The translations under genes were made by a program, and so were the position numbers. From G963665925 sp963678925 (GTDB lineage Bacteria > Bacillota > Clostridia > Peptostreptococcales > Acidaminobacteraceae), in assembly GCA_963678925.1 (NCBI GenBank), contig OY787533.1, positions 1,426,001-1,490,000 on the forward strand: a DNA stretch of 64,000 nt. Reading direction: 5' to 3'. A model generated the notes under the pieces. The model saw nothing but the letters and a program-made list of their open reading frames with translations, was not told the origin of the DNA and did no database searches. This document shows positions 34,422 through 42,770 of the stretch, in pieces (within the stretch, counting starts at the first letter, position 1; the number at the start of each line of letters is the position of its first letter).

Positions 34422-35429
34422 ATGGAAGCAATACGCAGCATTTTTCAGGTCATCTTCTGGCCTTTCATACAGGTTGACCATTTCATGATCAAGTTGGCCG
34501 ACTGGGTCACAGTTGGTCTTTTCAAACTGGAAGTAGGCACACACCTGCACGGCAGTCTGCACTTCTTCATTTATGATTCACTGAAAATCATTGTCCTGCT
34601 CAGCTTCATGATTTTCACCATTTCCCTCATTCGAAGCTTCTTCCCTCCAGAGCGCGTCAAGCTCATGCTGGGAAAAACCAACGGTTTATTCAAACACTTG
34701 CTGGCAGCGAGCCTTGGTGTTCTTTCACCCTTCTGCTCCTGTTCAACAGTACCCATATTTATCGGTTTCGTGGAATCTGGCATCCCACTCGGTGTAACGT
34801 TCACCTTCCTGGTGACTTCACCCATCGTCAATGAGATCGCCATCGGTTTTCTAATTATGTCCTTCGGACTCAAGGTTGCCCTGACCTACACCCTTGCCGG
34901 CATGTTCATTGGCATGTTTTCCGGCTACATTATCGACAAGCTCCATCTGGAACACCTTGTGGAGTCCTATATTTATGAAATGCAGGCAGGCGAAACCATC
35001 GTTCCAGAAATGACAACACGAGACCGAATCGAATTTGCCGTTCAAAACGTGAAGGACATTACTGGCCGCGTGTGGAAATTTGTACTTATAGGAATTGGTA
35101 TTGGCGCACTTGTTCACGGGTATGCCCCTGCAGACATACTTGCAACCTACGCCGGACCCGATCAGCCGCTTGCTGTCTTTGTAGCGGTCGCGACAGGGAT
35201 TCCGCTTTACTCAAACGCAGTTGGCACGATTCCAATTGTCGAGGCACTTATTCTTAAGGGCGTTGGTGTAGGTACGGCTCTGGCCTTCATGATGTCGGTC
35301 GTTGCCTTGTCTTTACCTGAGGTCATCTTGCTCAAGCAGGTCATCAAGCCCAAGCTTATTGCCATTTTCATTGGCATAACAGGCTTCGGTATTTTGAGTG
35401 TCGGATACCTCTTCAACGCAATTCTATAA
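34422..35429 (+). CDS. ArsP/DUF318-type membrane permease
   Basis: The 335-residue protein has about eight membrane helices in two related halves and the conserved cysteine motif LSPFCSCSTVPIF near residue 100, as in ArsP (UPF0718) permeases. ArsP exports trivalent organoarsenicals such as methylarsenite. It begins 3 bp after arsR and is followed by two thioredoxin-like genes. Paired thioredoxin-fold partners are common next to DUF318 permeases, and they may supply or accept thiols. The exact substrate is inferred. Confidence 0.85.
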   Translation: MEAIRSIFQVIFWPFIQVDHFMIKLADWVTVGLFKLEVGTHLHGSLHFFIYDSLKIIVLLSFMIFTISLIRSFFPPERVKLMLGKTNGLFKHLLAASLGVLSPFCSCSTVPIFIGFVESGIPLGVTFTFLVTSPIVNEIAIGFLIMSFGLKVALTYTLAGMFIGMFSGYIIDKLHLEHLVESYIYEMQAGETIVPEMTTRDRIEFAVQNVKDITGRVWKFVLIGIGIGALVHGYAPADILATYAGPDQPLAVFVAVATGIPLYSNAVGTIPIVEALILKGVGVGTALAFMMSVVALSLPEVILLKQVIKPKLIAIFIGITGFGILSVGYLFNAIL

Positions 35430-35530
35430 AGACATGTACCTTTTACAAACGGTATTTCTTAAGCAAGACGGATAGTTTTTAATACTGGGTATTCATTATA
35501 TAAGGATCAATCATTCACTTGGAGGTTGTT

Positions 35531-35764
35531 ATGATTTCTATTAAAGTACTGGGAACAGGATGCAAGAAATGTTCAGAGACATACGCACTGGTCAACAAGG
35601 TTATCGAAGCACAGGGTATTGATGCTGAGGTGACAAAAGTTGAAGACTTGAAATCCATTATCGGCTACGGCGTTATGACAACACCTGCAGTCGTTATCGA
35701 CGAGAAGGTTGTCATGAAAGGCAAGGTTCCTAAGCAGAAAGACGTAGAAAGCTGGTTTAAATAA
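35531..35764 (+). CDS. Small CxxC thioredoxin-fold protein
   Basis: The 77-residue protein is of the small redox-active disulfide (Thioredoxin_3) type: beta strand ISIKVLG, active site C11-K-K-C14, and cis-proline segment TTPAVVID. GGAGG precedes the ATG at 35531; the frame from 35519 starts inside the site. Its stop codon TAA overlaps the ATG of the next gene (TAATG), so the two are translationally coupled. It likely exchanges disulfides for the ArsP-like system. Confidence 0.88.
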   Translation: MISIKVLGTGCKKCSETYALVNKVIEAQGIDAEVTKVEDLKSIIGYGVMTTPAVVIDEKVVMKGKVPKQKDVESWFK

Positions 35765-36006
35765 TGAAAATCAGACTGTATGACCAAATTTGCTGAGGCT
35801 ACTCAAAAGTCGGCACAGTTGTGCTGGAGGCGCTTAAGCAGCTGAATATCAAAGCAGATTATGACATGATTGCGGACCTCAACATTATGAAGGAAATCGG
35901 TCTAGAATACACGCCTGCAATCTTTATTGACGACACGCTGATTTCACAGGGAAAATACTATTCACTGGATCAGATGAAGGCTCTTCTAACCGAACACAAC
36001 AAGTAA
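35764..36006 (+). CDS. Probable selenocysteine-containing thioredoxin-fold protein
   Basis: Read through the in-frame TGA at 35794-35796, this frame gives an 80-residue paralogue of the upstream CxxC protein. Codon 11 is the TGA, in the context C10-U11-G12-Y13-S14. Aligned without gaps, U11 falls on the nucleophilic Cys11 of the paralogue and S14 on Cys14; the cis-proline segment YTPAIFID also aligns. The ATG overlaps the preceding stop (TAATG). A stem-loop at 35811-35826 fits bacterial SECIS rules. The alternative is a recent nonsense mutation, but the rest of the frame is intact and terminated normally. Downstream GTG at 35821 would lack the active site. Sel genes are outside the window. 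Confidence 0.72.
35811..35826 (+). promoter_or_regulatory. Candidate bacterial SECIS stem-loop
   Basis: CGGCAC pairs with GTGCTG (one G-U pair) around the loop AGTT. The loop is 20 bases after the TGA and has G among its first two bases, which fits the general bSECIS description (apical loop 16-37 bases from the codon). The stem is short, so support is moderate. Confidence 0.5.
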
Positions 36007-36020
36007 ATATTTTAAAATGC

Positions 36021-36056
36021 AAACGCCCGCAGTATATGATACTGCGGGCGTTTTCC
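36021..36056 (+). terminator. Terminator of the arsR unit
   Basis: A perfect 15-bp stem (AAACGCCCGCAGTAT with ATACTGCGGGCGTTT) with an ATG loop and TTTT. It may also stop hydA transcripts from the other side. Confidence 0.93.
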
Positions 36057-36121
36057 AGCTGACCATGGCCTGGCGAGCGCTGGATATATATAGTGATAGA
36101 GCAACCATCTATATATCTGAG

Positions 36122-37873
36122 TTATATGTCGAATTTCTCTCGCGCAATATAGTGCGTATGCAGCAGTTCATGCGCCTTATGTGAATTCGGTTTGCCTAGA
36201 AAATCATTATACAGTGCCTGAATCATTGGATTCTGGTGTGATTTTCTAATTGCCTTGACTGTATCTTCCTCATAGAGGGCCTTTGCACGCTCTACGCGAA
36301 TGTCGATACCGCTATTGAGTATCTGCGATGGCACTTGTGGTTGTCCGCCGCCGCAAACGCAGCCGCCGGAGCATCCCATGATTTCTATGAAATGATATGA
36401 TTTTTCACCCCTGCGGACCATATCCAGAAGTCTTGAAGCTTCTGCCGTTGAATGGGCTAGGGCTACACTGATTTCCAGGTCTGCAATTTTGATTGTCGCT
36501 TCTTTAATGCCTTCGACACCTCTTACAGCATCGTATTCGATATCCTTAAGGTCCTCGCCTGTAAGCACATCCGCAACGGTTCTAAGAGCAGCTTCCATAA
36601 CGCCGCCTGTAGCGCCGAATATAACGCCTGCGCCCGTGTAGTCACCCATGTAATCTCTGTCGAAATCCTCGTCCGGCAGATTTACAAAGTCAAGGCGTGC
36701 CTGCTTGATCATCTTTGCAAGCTCTCTAGTCGTGATTACTGCGTCAACATCACGCAGACCATTTACTTTAAGTTCTTCTCTGCCTGCTTCTGACTTCTTC
36801 GATGTACATGGCATGAAGGAAAGAACAAATATTTTCGAAGGATCTACGCCGTGCTTCTCTGCGTAGTAGGATTTTGTAATTGCACCAAACATCTGTGCAG
36901 GCGACTTGCATGTCGACAGGTTTTCAAGGAAGTCAGGATAGTTGTACTCAGCATGACGTACCCAACCCGGTGAGCACGAAGTGATCATCGGCAGTTTGCC
37001 GCCGTTCTGAATACGGCTTAGGAGCTCATGTCCCTCTTCCATGATTGTCAGGTCTGCACCGAAGTCCGTATCGTAAATGCGGTCAACACCCAGACGTCTG
37101 ATTGCTGCAACCATTTTTCCAGTCACACGCGTTCCAATTTTAAAACCGAACAGTTCACCTAGAGCCGCTCGAACTGCTGGTGCAGTCTGGGCAACCACAT
37201 GTACATCCGGATTTTCAATCGCATCCCAGACGCGCTCGATATCGGTCTTTTCGCGCAGGGCTGCAACGGGACACACAACCATACACTGACCACAGTATAC
37301 ACATGGCGCATCTGCCATGGACACATCAAAGGCCGGTCCTACAGTTGTCTCAAAGCCTCTGTTCTGGAAGTCCAGAATACCGAGACCCTGTGATTTTTTA
37401 CATGCTGAAACACATCTTCCGCAAAGAATACATTTGCTTGTATCACGGACAATCGAAAGCGACTGGTCGTCGATTCTTTCTTCACGCTTTGCACCTTCAT
37501 AGCTGATCTGCTCAATACCCAGCTCCTCTGACAGATTTTGAAGCTCACAGTTTTGGCTTCGACTGCATGTCAGACATTCTCTATTGTGATTTGCCAGCAG
37601 AAGCTCTGTAGTGACTTTCTGCGAATCGCGAACACGCTTGGTATTTGTTTTCACGACCATGCCCTCACGTACAGGCAGCACACAGGATGCCTGGAGTGTA
37701 CGTGCACCTTCCACCTCAACAACACATACGCGGCATGCGCCAACTTCGTTGAGTCCTTTCAGGTAGCACAGCGTCGGTATATGGACGCCTGCTTCACGTG
37801 CAGCTTCGAGAACCGTATAGTTTTCAGGCACTGATATCTCAATGTTGTTAATCGTCACTTTAACCTTATTCAT
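36122..37873 (-). CDS. hydA: [FeFe]-hydrogenase catalytic subunit of NAD-linked complex
   Basis: The 583-residue group A hydrogenase has an N-terminal [2Fe-2S] domain (Cys36, 47, 50, 64), a His-Cys3 [4Fe-4S] domain (H96, C100, C103, C109), two [4Fe-4S] ferredoxin clusters (about 145-215) and the H-cluster domain. The H-cluster motifs are ITSCSPGW, FMPCTSKK and MGCSGGCVCGGGQP. It reduces protons to H2. Upstream genes encode a NuoF-like flavoprotein and NuoE-like subunits, the composition of electron-bifurcating HydABC(D), which oxidises NADH and reduced ferredoxin together. It is the last gene of the operon. Confidence 0.95.
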   Translation of the reverse strand: MNKVKVTINNIEISVPENYTVLEAAREAGVHIPTLCYLKGLNEVGACRVCVVEVEGARTLQASCVLPVREGMVVKTNTKRVRDSQKVTTELLLANHNRECLTCSRSQNCELQNLSEELGIEQISYEGAKREERIDDQSLSIVRDTSKCILCGRCVSACKKSQGLGILDFQNRGFETTVGPAFDVSMADAPCVYCGQCMVVCPVAALREKTDIERVWDAIENPDVHVVAQTAPAVRAALGELFGFKIGTRVTGKMVAAIRRLGVDRIYDTDFGADLTIMEEGHELLSRIQNGGKLPMITSCSPGWVRHAEYNYPDFLENLSTCKSPAQMFGAITKSYYAEKHGVDPSKIFVLSFMPCTSKKSEAGREELKVNGLRDVDAVITTRELAKMIKQARLDFVNLPDEDFDRDYMGDYTGAGVIFGATGGVMEAALRTVADVLTGEDLKDIEYDAVRGVEGIKEATIKIADLEISVALAHSTAEASRLLDMVRRGEKSYHFIEIMGCSGGCVCGGGQPQVPSQILNSGIDIRVERAKALYEEDTVKAIRKSHQNPMIQALYNDFLGKPNSHKAHELLHTHYIAREKFDI

Positions 37874-37915
37874 TATTTCACCTCTTTGACCTCTCGGTTG
37901 ATATCCGTATGTCCA

Positions 37916-39706
37916 CTACTTCTTTACAATGACTTTTACCGGACACTTATCGATACACGCACCGCACTTGATGCATTTTTCCTGATCAATTACATGTGGA
38001 GACTTGCGCTCACCTGTAATCGCATCGACCGGACAAACGCGAGTACATGCTGTACATCCGATACAGCCGTCTTCAATAACGATTTGCAGCAGGTCTGTAC
38101 AAACGCCAGCCGGACATTTCTTGTCAACGACATGGGCAATGTATTCATCTCTGAAGTGCTCCAGTGTTGAAAGAACCGGATTCGGTGCTGTCTGTCCCAG
38201 TCCGCATAGGGCCGAGTCCTTGATGGAATGGCTCAGTGCCTGCAGCTTATCCAGATCTTCAAGGGTTCCCTTGCCTTCACAAATACGGTCTAGAATTTCC
38301 AGCATGCGCTTAGTACCTTCTCGACATGGTGTACACTTGCCGCACGATTCATCTACAGTAAAGTCTAGGAAGAAACGCGCAACGTCAACCATACAGTTGT
38401 CTTCGTCCATGACAATCATACCGCCTGAGCCCATCATTGAACCCAGCTCAACCAAGTTGTCAAAATCAATTGGCGTATCCAGATACTTTTCTGTCAGACA
38501 TCCGCCAGATGGACCGCCTGTCTGAACCGATTTGAACTTCTTCCCATTCGGGATACCGCCGCCAACCTCGAAGATAACCTCGCGTAGCGTTGTACCCATT
38601 GGAACTTCAAGAAGTCCTGTATTTTCAATTTTGCCACCTAGGGCAAATACCTTTGTTCCCTTTGAACGCTCAGTACCGATTCCTGCAAACCAGTCGGCGC
38701 CATTTAGAATTATGCGCGGCACATTGGCATAAGTCTCAACGTTGTTTAAAAGCGTTGGCTTGCCAAAGATACCCTTTTGTGCCGGGAATGGCGGACGCGG
38801 GCGCGGCATGCCCCTCTCTCCTTCAATCGATGCAATCAGAGCGGTTTCCTCGCCACATACAAAGGCGCCTGCACCCAGCTTCACATCCATGTCAAAGTTG
38901 AATCCCGAACCGAAAATGTCTTTTCCAAGCAGACCCATCTCACGTGCCTGTTCAATGGCAATCTTAAGTCTATTAACCGCAATTGGATACTCTGCACGAA
39001 TATACACGTAGCCCATATCTGCGCCTACAGCATAAGCTGCAAGTGCCATGGCTTCAATAATGACATGCGGGTCACCTTCAAGAACCGAGCGGTCCATGAA
39101 TGCACCTGGGTCGCCCTCATCCGCATTACAGGCCACATATTTTTGGTCGCCCTCTGCCTGATAAGTGAATTGCCACTTGAGTCCCGTTGGGAAACCGCCG
39201 CCGCCACGGCCGCGAAGTCCAGACTGCTTGACCTGCTCAATAACCTCTTCACGTGTCATTTCTGTCAGAGCCTTTCCAAGAGCCTTGTAGCCATCCATTG
39301 CGATGTATTCGTCAATCTCTTCCGGGTTGATCACACCACAGTTTCTAAGGGCAACACGCTTTTGCTTCTTATAGAAACCAACCTCGTCAATCGACTTGAT
39401 TTCATTTTCTTCAACAGACTCTGCATACAGAAGATCTGTAACTATACGACCCTTCAGGAGATGCTCCTCTGTAATGCGTGCAATATCCTTTGCATCGACA
39501 CGGCTGTAAAAGGCGCCTTCAGGATAAACAATAACAATCGGACCTGCTTCACAAAGGCCGAAACATCCTGTACGGACAACCTTCACTTCATTTTCAATAT
39601 TGTGTCTCGCCAATTCCTCGGCAAATGTCTTTTCAATATCCAGTGCGCCTGATGATGTACACCCTGTACCACCACAGACCAGTACATGTGACCTTACGAG
39701 TTCCAT
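37916..39706 (-). CDS. hydB: NuoF-like flavoprotein subunit of hydrogenase
   Basis: The 596-residue protein has an N-terminal thioredoxin-like [2Fe-2S] domain (CGGTGCTSSG...GCFGLCEAGP), a NuoF core with GRGGGGFPTGLKW (NADH/FMN), a [4Fe-4S] site (SCGKCTPCREGT) and a C-terminal 2[4Fe-4S] ferredoxin (CIGCTACTRVCP and CIKCGACIDKCP). It carries the flavin and NAD(H) site of the complex. AGGAGG precedes the ATG at 39706. It is typical of HydB of bifurcating hydrogenases. Confidence 0.95.
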   Translation of the reverse strand: MELVRSHVLVCGGTGCTSSGALDIEKTFAEELARHNIENEVKVVRTGCFGLCEAGPIVIVYPEGAFYSRVDAKDIARITEEHLLKGRIVTDLLYAESVEENEIKSIDEVGFYKKQKRVALRNCGVINPEEIDEYIAMDGYKALGKALTEMTREEVIEQVKQSGLRGRGGGGFPTGLKWQFTYQAEGDQKYVACNADEGDPGAFMDRSVLEGDPHVIIEAMALAAYAVGADMGYVYIRAEYPIAVNRLKIAIEQAREMGLLGKDIFGSGFNFDMDVKLGAGAFVCGEETALIASIEGERGMPRPRPPFPAQKGIFGKPTLLNNVETYANVPRIILNGADWFAGIGTERSKGTKVFALGGKIENTGLLEVPMGTTLREVIFEVGGGIPNGKKFKSVQTGGPSGGCLTEKYLDTPIDFDNLVELGSMMGSGGMIVMDEDNCMVDVARFFLDFTVDESCGKCTPCREGTKRMLEILDRICEGKGTLEDLDKLQALSHSIKDSALCGLGQTAPNPVLSTLEHFRDEYIAHVVDKKCPAGVCTDLLQIVIEDGCIGCTACTRVCPVDAITGERKSPHVIDQEKCIKCGACIDKCPVKVIVKK

Positions 39707-39733
39707 GTGCTTCCTCCTCATTTATGCAAGTGC

Positions 39734-40102
39734 TTACTTCTCAACTGCACCGATTATACATTCTGTAACGACTTTTCCACCTACAATGTGCTCTTCTATG
39801 ATACGCTTCGCCTTTTCAGGTGTCATTTCAACGTATGTCACCTTGCCCAGACCTTCCATGTAGACTTCGACAATTGGCTCCAGACGACAAACACCGATGC
39901 ATCCTGTCTGTGTCACTTCAACTGCGTCCAGATCACGGGCGCGCACCTCATCCATCAGTGCCGCAAGTACAGGACGTGCTCCAGCTGAAATCCCACAAGT
40001 TGCCATTCCAACTACAATACGCGTACCTTTGCGATCTATTCTGACATTAACTTTCTTAAGTGCTTCTTCACGAATTTTTGCAAGCTCTTCAAGTGATTTC
40101 AT
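39734..40102 (-). CDS. [2Fe-2S] thioredoxin-like hydrogenase subunit
   Basis: The 122-residue protein has a helical N-terminus and a thioredoxin-like [2Fe-2S] ferredoxin fold with cysteines in MATCGISAGARPV and QTGCIGVCRLEP. Small subunits of this kind occur in four-subunit HydABCD/HymABCD hydrogenases. AAGGAG precedes the ATG at 40102. It lies between the NuoE-like and NuoF-like genes. Confidence 0.88.
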   Translation of the reverse strand: MKSLEELAKIREEALKKVNVRIDRKGTRIVVGMATCGISAGARPVLAALMDEVRARDLDAVEVTQTGCIGVCRLEPIVEVYMEGLGKVTYVEMTPEKAKRIIEEHIVGGKVVTECIIGAVEK

Positions 40103-40162
40103 CGCTCTATCTCCTTCGTTCAATCCCTATATGCGTCCTTCATGCCTGCCGATATTAAAGAC

Positions 40163-40642
40163 CTAGACTGTCTTGTATTTTTCCAGAATTCCAGGAATAT
40201 CACCATCTACAAGTCTTCCGTATACATCTTCATTTACAGTCAGTACAGGTGCCAGACCGCAAGCTCCAATACATCTTGTCGCTTCAAGAGAAAACTTTCC
40301 ATCGCCTGAAGTCTTGCCCACATCAATGCCCAGATCACGGCTTATGATATCGATCAGTGACTGAGCACCTTTTACGTAACACGCAGTTCCAAGGCATACG
40401 CCGATATGGTACTCGCCCTTTGGCTCAAGTGAAAACTGTGAGTAAAATGTAACAACACCGTAGATTTCAGCCATTGGAAGTCCAAGGCCCTTTGAGATAT
40501 GTTTCTGTACTTCTATCGGCAAATGGCCGAATATATGCTGCCCTTCATGGAGCACAGGCATTAAAGCCCCACGCTTTCCCTTTTGCTCATTGATTACGGC
40601 ATCCAGCTTAGCGAAATTTTCTGCAGTTAAAACGTTGCTCAT
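40163..40642 (-). CDS. hydC: NuoE-like [2Fe-2S] subunit of hydrogenase
   Basis: The 159-residue protein matches the NuoE/HydC family: a helical bundle (LMPVLHEGQHIFGHLP), VVTFYSQFSLEPKGEYHIGVCLGTACY and ATRCIGACGLAPVLTVN, giving the Cys4 [2Fe-2S] site. It is the first gene of the hydrogenase operon and follows two Rex-like sites. The ATG at 40642 follows GGAG. Confidence 0.93.
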   Translation of the reverse strand: MSNVLTAENFAKLDAVINEQKGKRGALMPVLHEGQHIFGHLPIEVQKHISKGLGLPMAEIYGVVTFYSQFSLEPKGEYHIGVCLGTACYVKGAQSLIDIISRDLGIDVGKTSGDGKFSLEATRCIGACGLAPVLTVNEDVYGRLVDGDIPGILEKYKTV

Positions 40643-40693
40643 ACAATCCACTCCTTAAAATTAATAATCAAATTCAGATTATTTCTGTTTAAT

Positions 40694-40711
40694 TAGTTAA
40701 TTTTTTAACAA
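40694..40711. promoter_or_regulatory. Rex operator 1 of the hydrogenase operon
   Basis: TAGTTAATTTTTTAACAA matches the Rex consensus TTGTTAA-N4-TTAACAA at 13 of the 14 defined positions. It lies about 100 bases downstream of the predicted transcription start. Confidence 0.75.
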
Positions 40712-40789
40712 GCAATTTCAAAAAATATTTCCCTGCCACAGAGAGGCAACACCTCTAAGACCAGCGAAAATAGACGGTTGAAACATTTT

Positions 40790-40807
40790 TTGTTAATTAT
40801 TTAACTT
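40790..40807. promoter_or_regulatory. Rex operator 2 of the hydrogenase operon
   Basis: TTGTTAATTATTTAACTT matches the Rex consensus at 12 of 14 defined positions. It begins just after the predicted transcription start, where bound Rex would block initiation or early elongation. Confidence 0.75.
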
Positions 40808-40819
40808 ATAGTCACAAGT

Positions 40820-40847
40820 AGTATAACATAGCCTGAAAATATGTAAA
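40820..40847 (-). promoter_or_regulatory. Sigma-A promoter of the hydrogenase operon
   Basis: On the minus strand TTTACA (-35, 40842-40847) and TATACT (-10, 40820-40825) have a 16-bp spacer. A Rex-like site follows about 13 bp downstream. The remaining bases of 40848-40928 are AT-rich with no gene. Confidence 0.65.
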
Positions 40848-40928
40848 CCCCTTTTTCGTTAAAATATTGACATATAATTAAATTTCTACGATTTTAGTGG
40901 CATTTGCCAGTTTAAGACCTGACTAAAA

Positions 40929-40960
40929 CAAAAAAAGCCAGAGCAATCTATGCTCCAGCT
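40929..40960 (-). terminator. Terminator of mgsA
   Basis: On the minus strand AGCTGGAGCA and TGCTCTGGCT form an imperfect stem followed by TTTTTTTG. Confidence 0.75.
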
Positions 40961-40975
40961 CTTTGATTTATGTTT

Positions 40976-41380
40976 TTACTTCTTGTAATCCTCGCTGACA
41001 GTTCTCCATTCAGGATCATTTGACATGGCTTTCAGAAGAATTTCTGCCGATGTGATGTTTGTCGCCAGAGGCACCTGGTGCACGTCACAAAGTCGAAGCA
41101 GTGCTTGCACATCCGGTTCATGGGGCTGTGCCGTCAGCGGATCTCTCAGGAAAATAACCAGATCCATATCATCCTGAGCAAGCATGGAGCCGATTTGCTG
41201 GTCGCCACCAAGTGGGCCAGACAGGAATCGATGTACTTCCAGACCTGTAACGTCCATAATGCGCTGACCTGTCGTACCTGTCGCATAAAGCTTCTGACTC
41301 TCCAGAATAGATTTATGTCGAACCGCAAATTTTACGATTTGGTCTTTTTTCTTATCGTGGGCAATTAATGCAATTTTCAT
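40976..41380 (-). CDS. mgsA: Methylglyoxal synthase
   Basis: The 134-residue enzyme converts dihydroxyacetone phosphate to methylglyoxal, a glycolytic overflow bypass. It starts MKIALIAHDKKKDQIV and has LYATGTTGQRI, the phosphate-binding SGPLGGDQQIG and IFLRDPLTAQPHEPDV, all family signatures. The length is normal. The ATG at 41380 follows GGAGG. It is probably monocistronic. Confidence 0.95.
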   Translation of the reverse strand: MKIALIAHDKKKDQIVKFAVRHKSILESQKLYATGTTGQRIMDVTGLEVHRFLSGPLGGDQQIGSMLAQDDMDLVIFLRDPLTAQPHEPDVQALLRLCDVHQVPLATNITSAEILLKAMSNDPEWRTVSEDYKK

Positions 41381-41672
41381 GTGTTGTCCTCCTTAGTCTC
41401 ATTATTCCAAATTCATTATACCATTTCTTCGTCCCGCGGGACATCGCTTCTGTCAATTGCAAAACATTCACCATGCTCCTCGGTATATGCAATTGCATTG
41501 TTGGCAAATGTCCAAAATCCCATAGAATGGATATTTGGTATATATTTAATCCAAACTGTCAGGAGACGGGATTTTGGTCAAGGATTTATTTCTTATTCAC
41601 CATTTTTTTGAATTTTTGCGATTTTGCGATTCAACCTGCGGGTATATCTTGAGTAATAGGAGGTGCACAGAT

Positions 41673-42167
41673 ATGAAAATTTCTATTCAATCCGGCATGG
41701 CAGAACTTGAGAACTTACTTAAACAGGAAGGCTATGATGTTGTAAAATATGGCGATAACGATCTTGATGCACAGGTTGCTATCATCAACGATGTTGATAT
41801 GGCATATGAAGAGATTGAGCCCGTACAGTGTCATGGCAAAATGCTGGTTATCAGCGCAAACACCCTGTCTCCTGACAAGGTGCTCGAAGCAATCAAGCGA
41901 GGCCCTTGCAAAAAAGGACTCGACGTCAAGGTTTCCATTCAACCTGGAATGCCTGAAGTCGAATCTCTTCTGAAGAAGGAAGGCTATCATGTAGTACAAT
42001 TCGGCAACGGAGACATGGATGCCAATGTATCCATTCTTAACAACCTCGATATGGCCTATGAAGAAATCGAACCTATTTCATGCCATGGCAAGCAGCTTGT
42101 TATCAATGCCGACTCGTTAACGCCTGAAATGATTCTAAACGCAATCAGGAAAGGTTCATGCAAATAA
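41673..42167 (+). CDS. Tandem-duplicated UPF0180 (YkuS-like) protein
   Basis: The 164-residue protein consists of two about 78-residue copies of a YkuS/UPF0180-type domain (residues 1-80 and 85-164). Parallel stretches include MAYEEIEPVQCHGKMLVI in copy 1 and MAYEEIEPISCHGKQLVI in copy 2, each ending in a conserved GPCK or GSCK. Family members are usually single-domain proteins of about 80 residues with unknown function. The ATG at 41673 follows AGGAGG; the long upstream extension to 41574 is not coding. Each copy keeps a Cys-His pair. Confidence 0.8.
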   Translation: MKISIQSGMAELENLLKQEGYDVVKYGDNDLDAQVAIINDVDMAYEEIEPVQCHGKMLVISANTLSPDKVLEAIKRGPCKKGLDVKVSIQPGMPEVESLLKKEGYHVVQFGNGDMDANVSILNNLDMAYEEIEPISCHGKQLVINADSLTPEMILNAIRKGSCK

Positions 42168-42180
42168 AAATCGAAACTAA

Positions 42181-42205
42181 AAAAGGGCCCTAAGGCCCTT
42201 TTTAT
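42181..42205 (+). terminator. Terminator of the UPF0180 gene
   Basis: AAGGGCC pairs with GGCCCTT around CTAA, followed by a T run. The leading A run makes it usable for the convergent UPF0251 gene. Confidence 0.88.
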
Positions 42206-42227
42206 TATTGCTTAAAATTTGAGCGAA

Positions 42228-42704
42228 TCACGACTCGTCATCCATCTGTGCGCGCATTTTCAGGCATTTCTTGCGTCCAATGCCTTTTCTGCAGCACTTC
42301 TCACAGTATGACTCAGACGGTTTGCACACAGCTTCACGTTTGCCGCATTCCGGGCAAGAAGCTGTTCCGTCAAGAGGCTGGTCGAACTCATGGCCGCATG
42401 AGGCACAGATATATCTGCAAATATCGACGGTTACGTCTCCACCGTCGATAATAATACTTCGTCCATCTACCAGAGCAAGACCAATCTTGCGTCTCGCAGA
42501 CTCCAAAATCAGCTGGAATGTCTGTCTGGAAATCTGCATGCGCTTTGCAGCATCTTCCTGGTTGAGGCCTTCTACATCCTTGAGACGTATCGCTTCATAT
42601 TCATCAAATTTCAATCTTACTTCAAGTTCGGTTTCCGTTTCAGGCCTGAATGCCCGTGTTTCAGGCAAAGCAGATATTCGACGTGGCTTCACTGGTCTTG
42701 GCAT
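42228..42704 (-). CDS. UPF0251 (DUF134) HTH protein
   Basis: The 158-residue protein has an N-terminal MPRPVKPRRI start, a sigma-70 region 4-like HTH (LNQEDAAKRMQISRQTFQLILESARRKI) and a C-terminal cysteine-rich part (CASCGHEFD...CPECGKREAVC, then CEKCCRKG). It belongs to UPF0251. Such genes often sit next to Mrp or NifX-like genes, as here, pointing to a link with Fe-S metabolism. Start 42704 is preferred because MPRP is the family start. Confidence 0.85.
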   Translation of the reverse strand: MPRPVKPRRISALPETRAFRPETETELEVRLKFDEYEAIRLKDVEGLNQEDAAKRMQISRQTFQLILESARRKIGLALVDGRSIIIDGGDVTVDICRYICASCGHEFDQPLDGTASCPECGKREAVCKPSESYCEKCCRKGIGRKKCLKMRAQMDDES

Positions 42705-42770
42705 AATCATCTCACTTTCAATACACAGTTATAATGCGATATGCATGCCAGCTTCAGCCAAGCATACATC

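Noticed and set aside
35764..36006. Pseudogene or truncated gene starting at GTG 35821
   Set aside because: A start at 35821 would remove the active site and first strand. The upstream part aligns fully with the paralogue and the TGA falls exactly on the catalytic Cys, which favours selenocysteine.
38777..39652. 291-codon frame antisense to hydB
   Set aside because: It mirrors the NuoF-like coding sequence and has no ribosome binding site.
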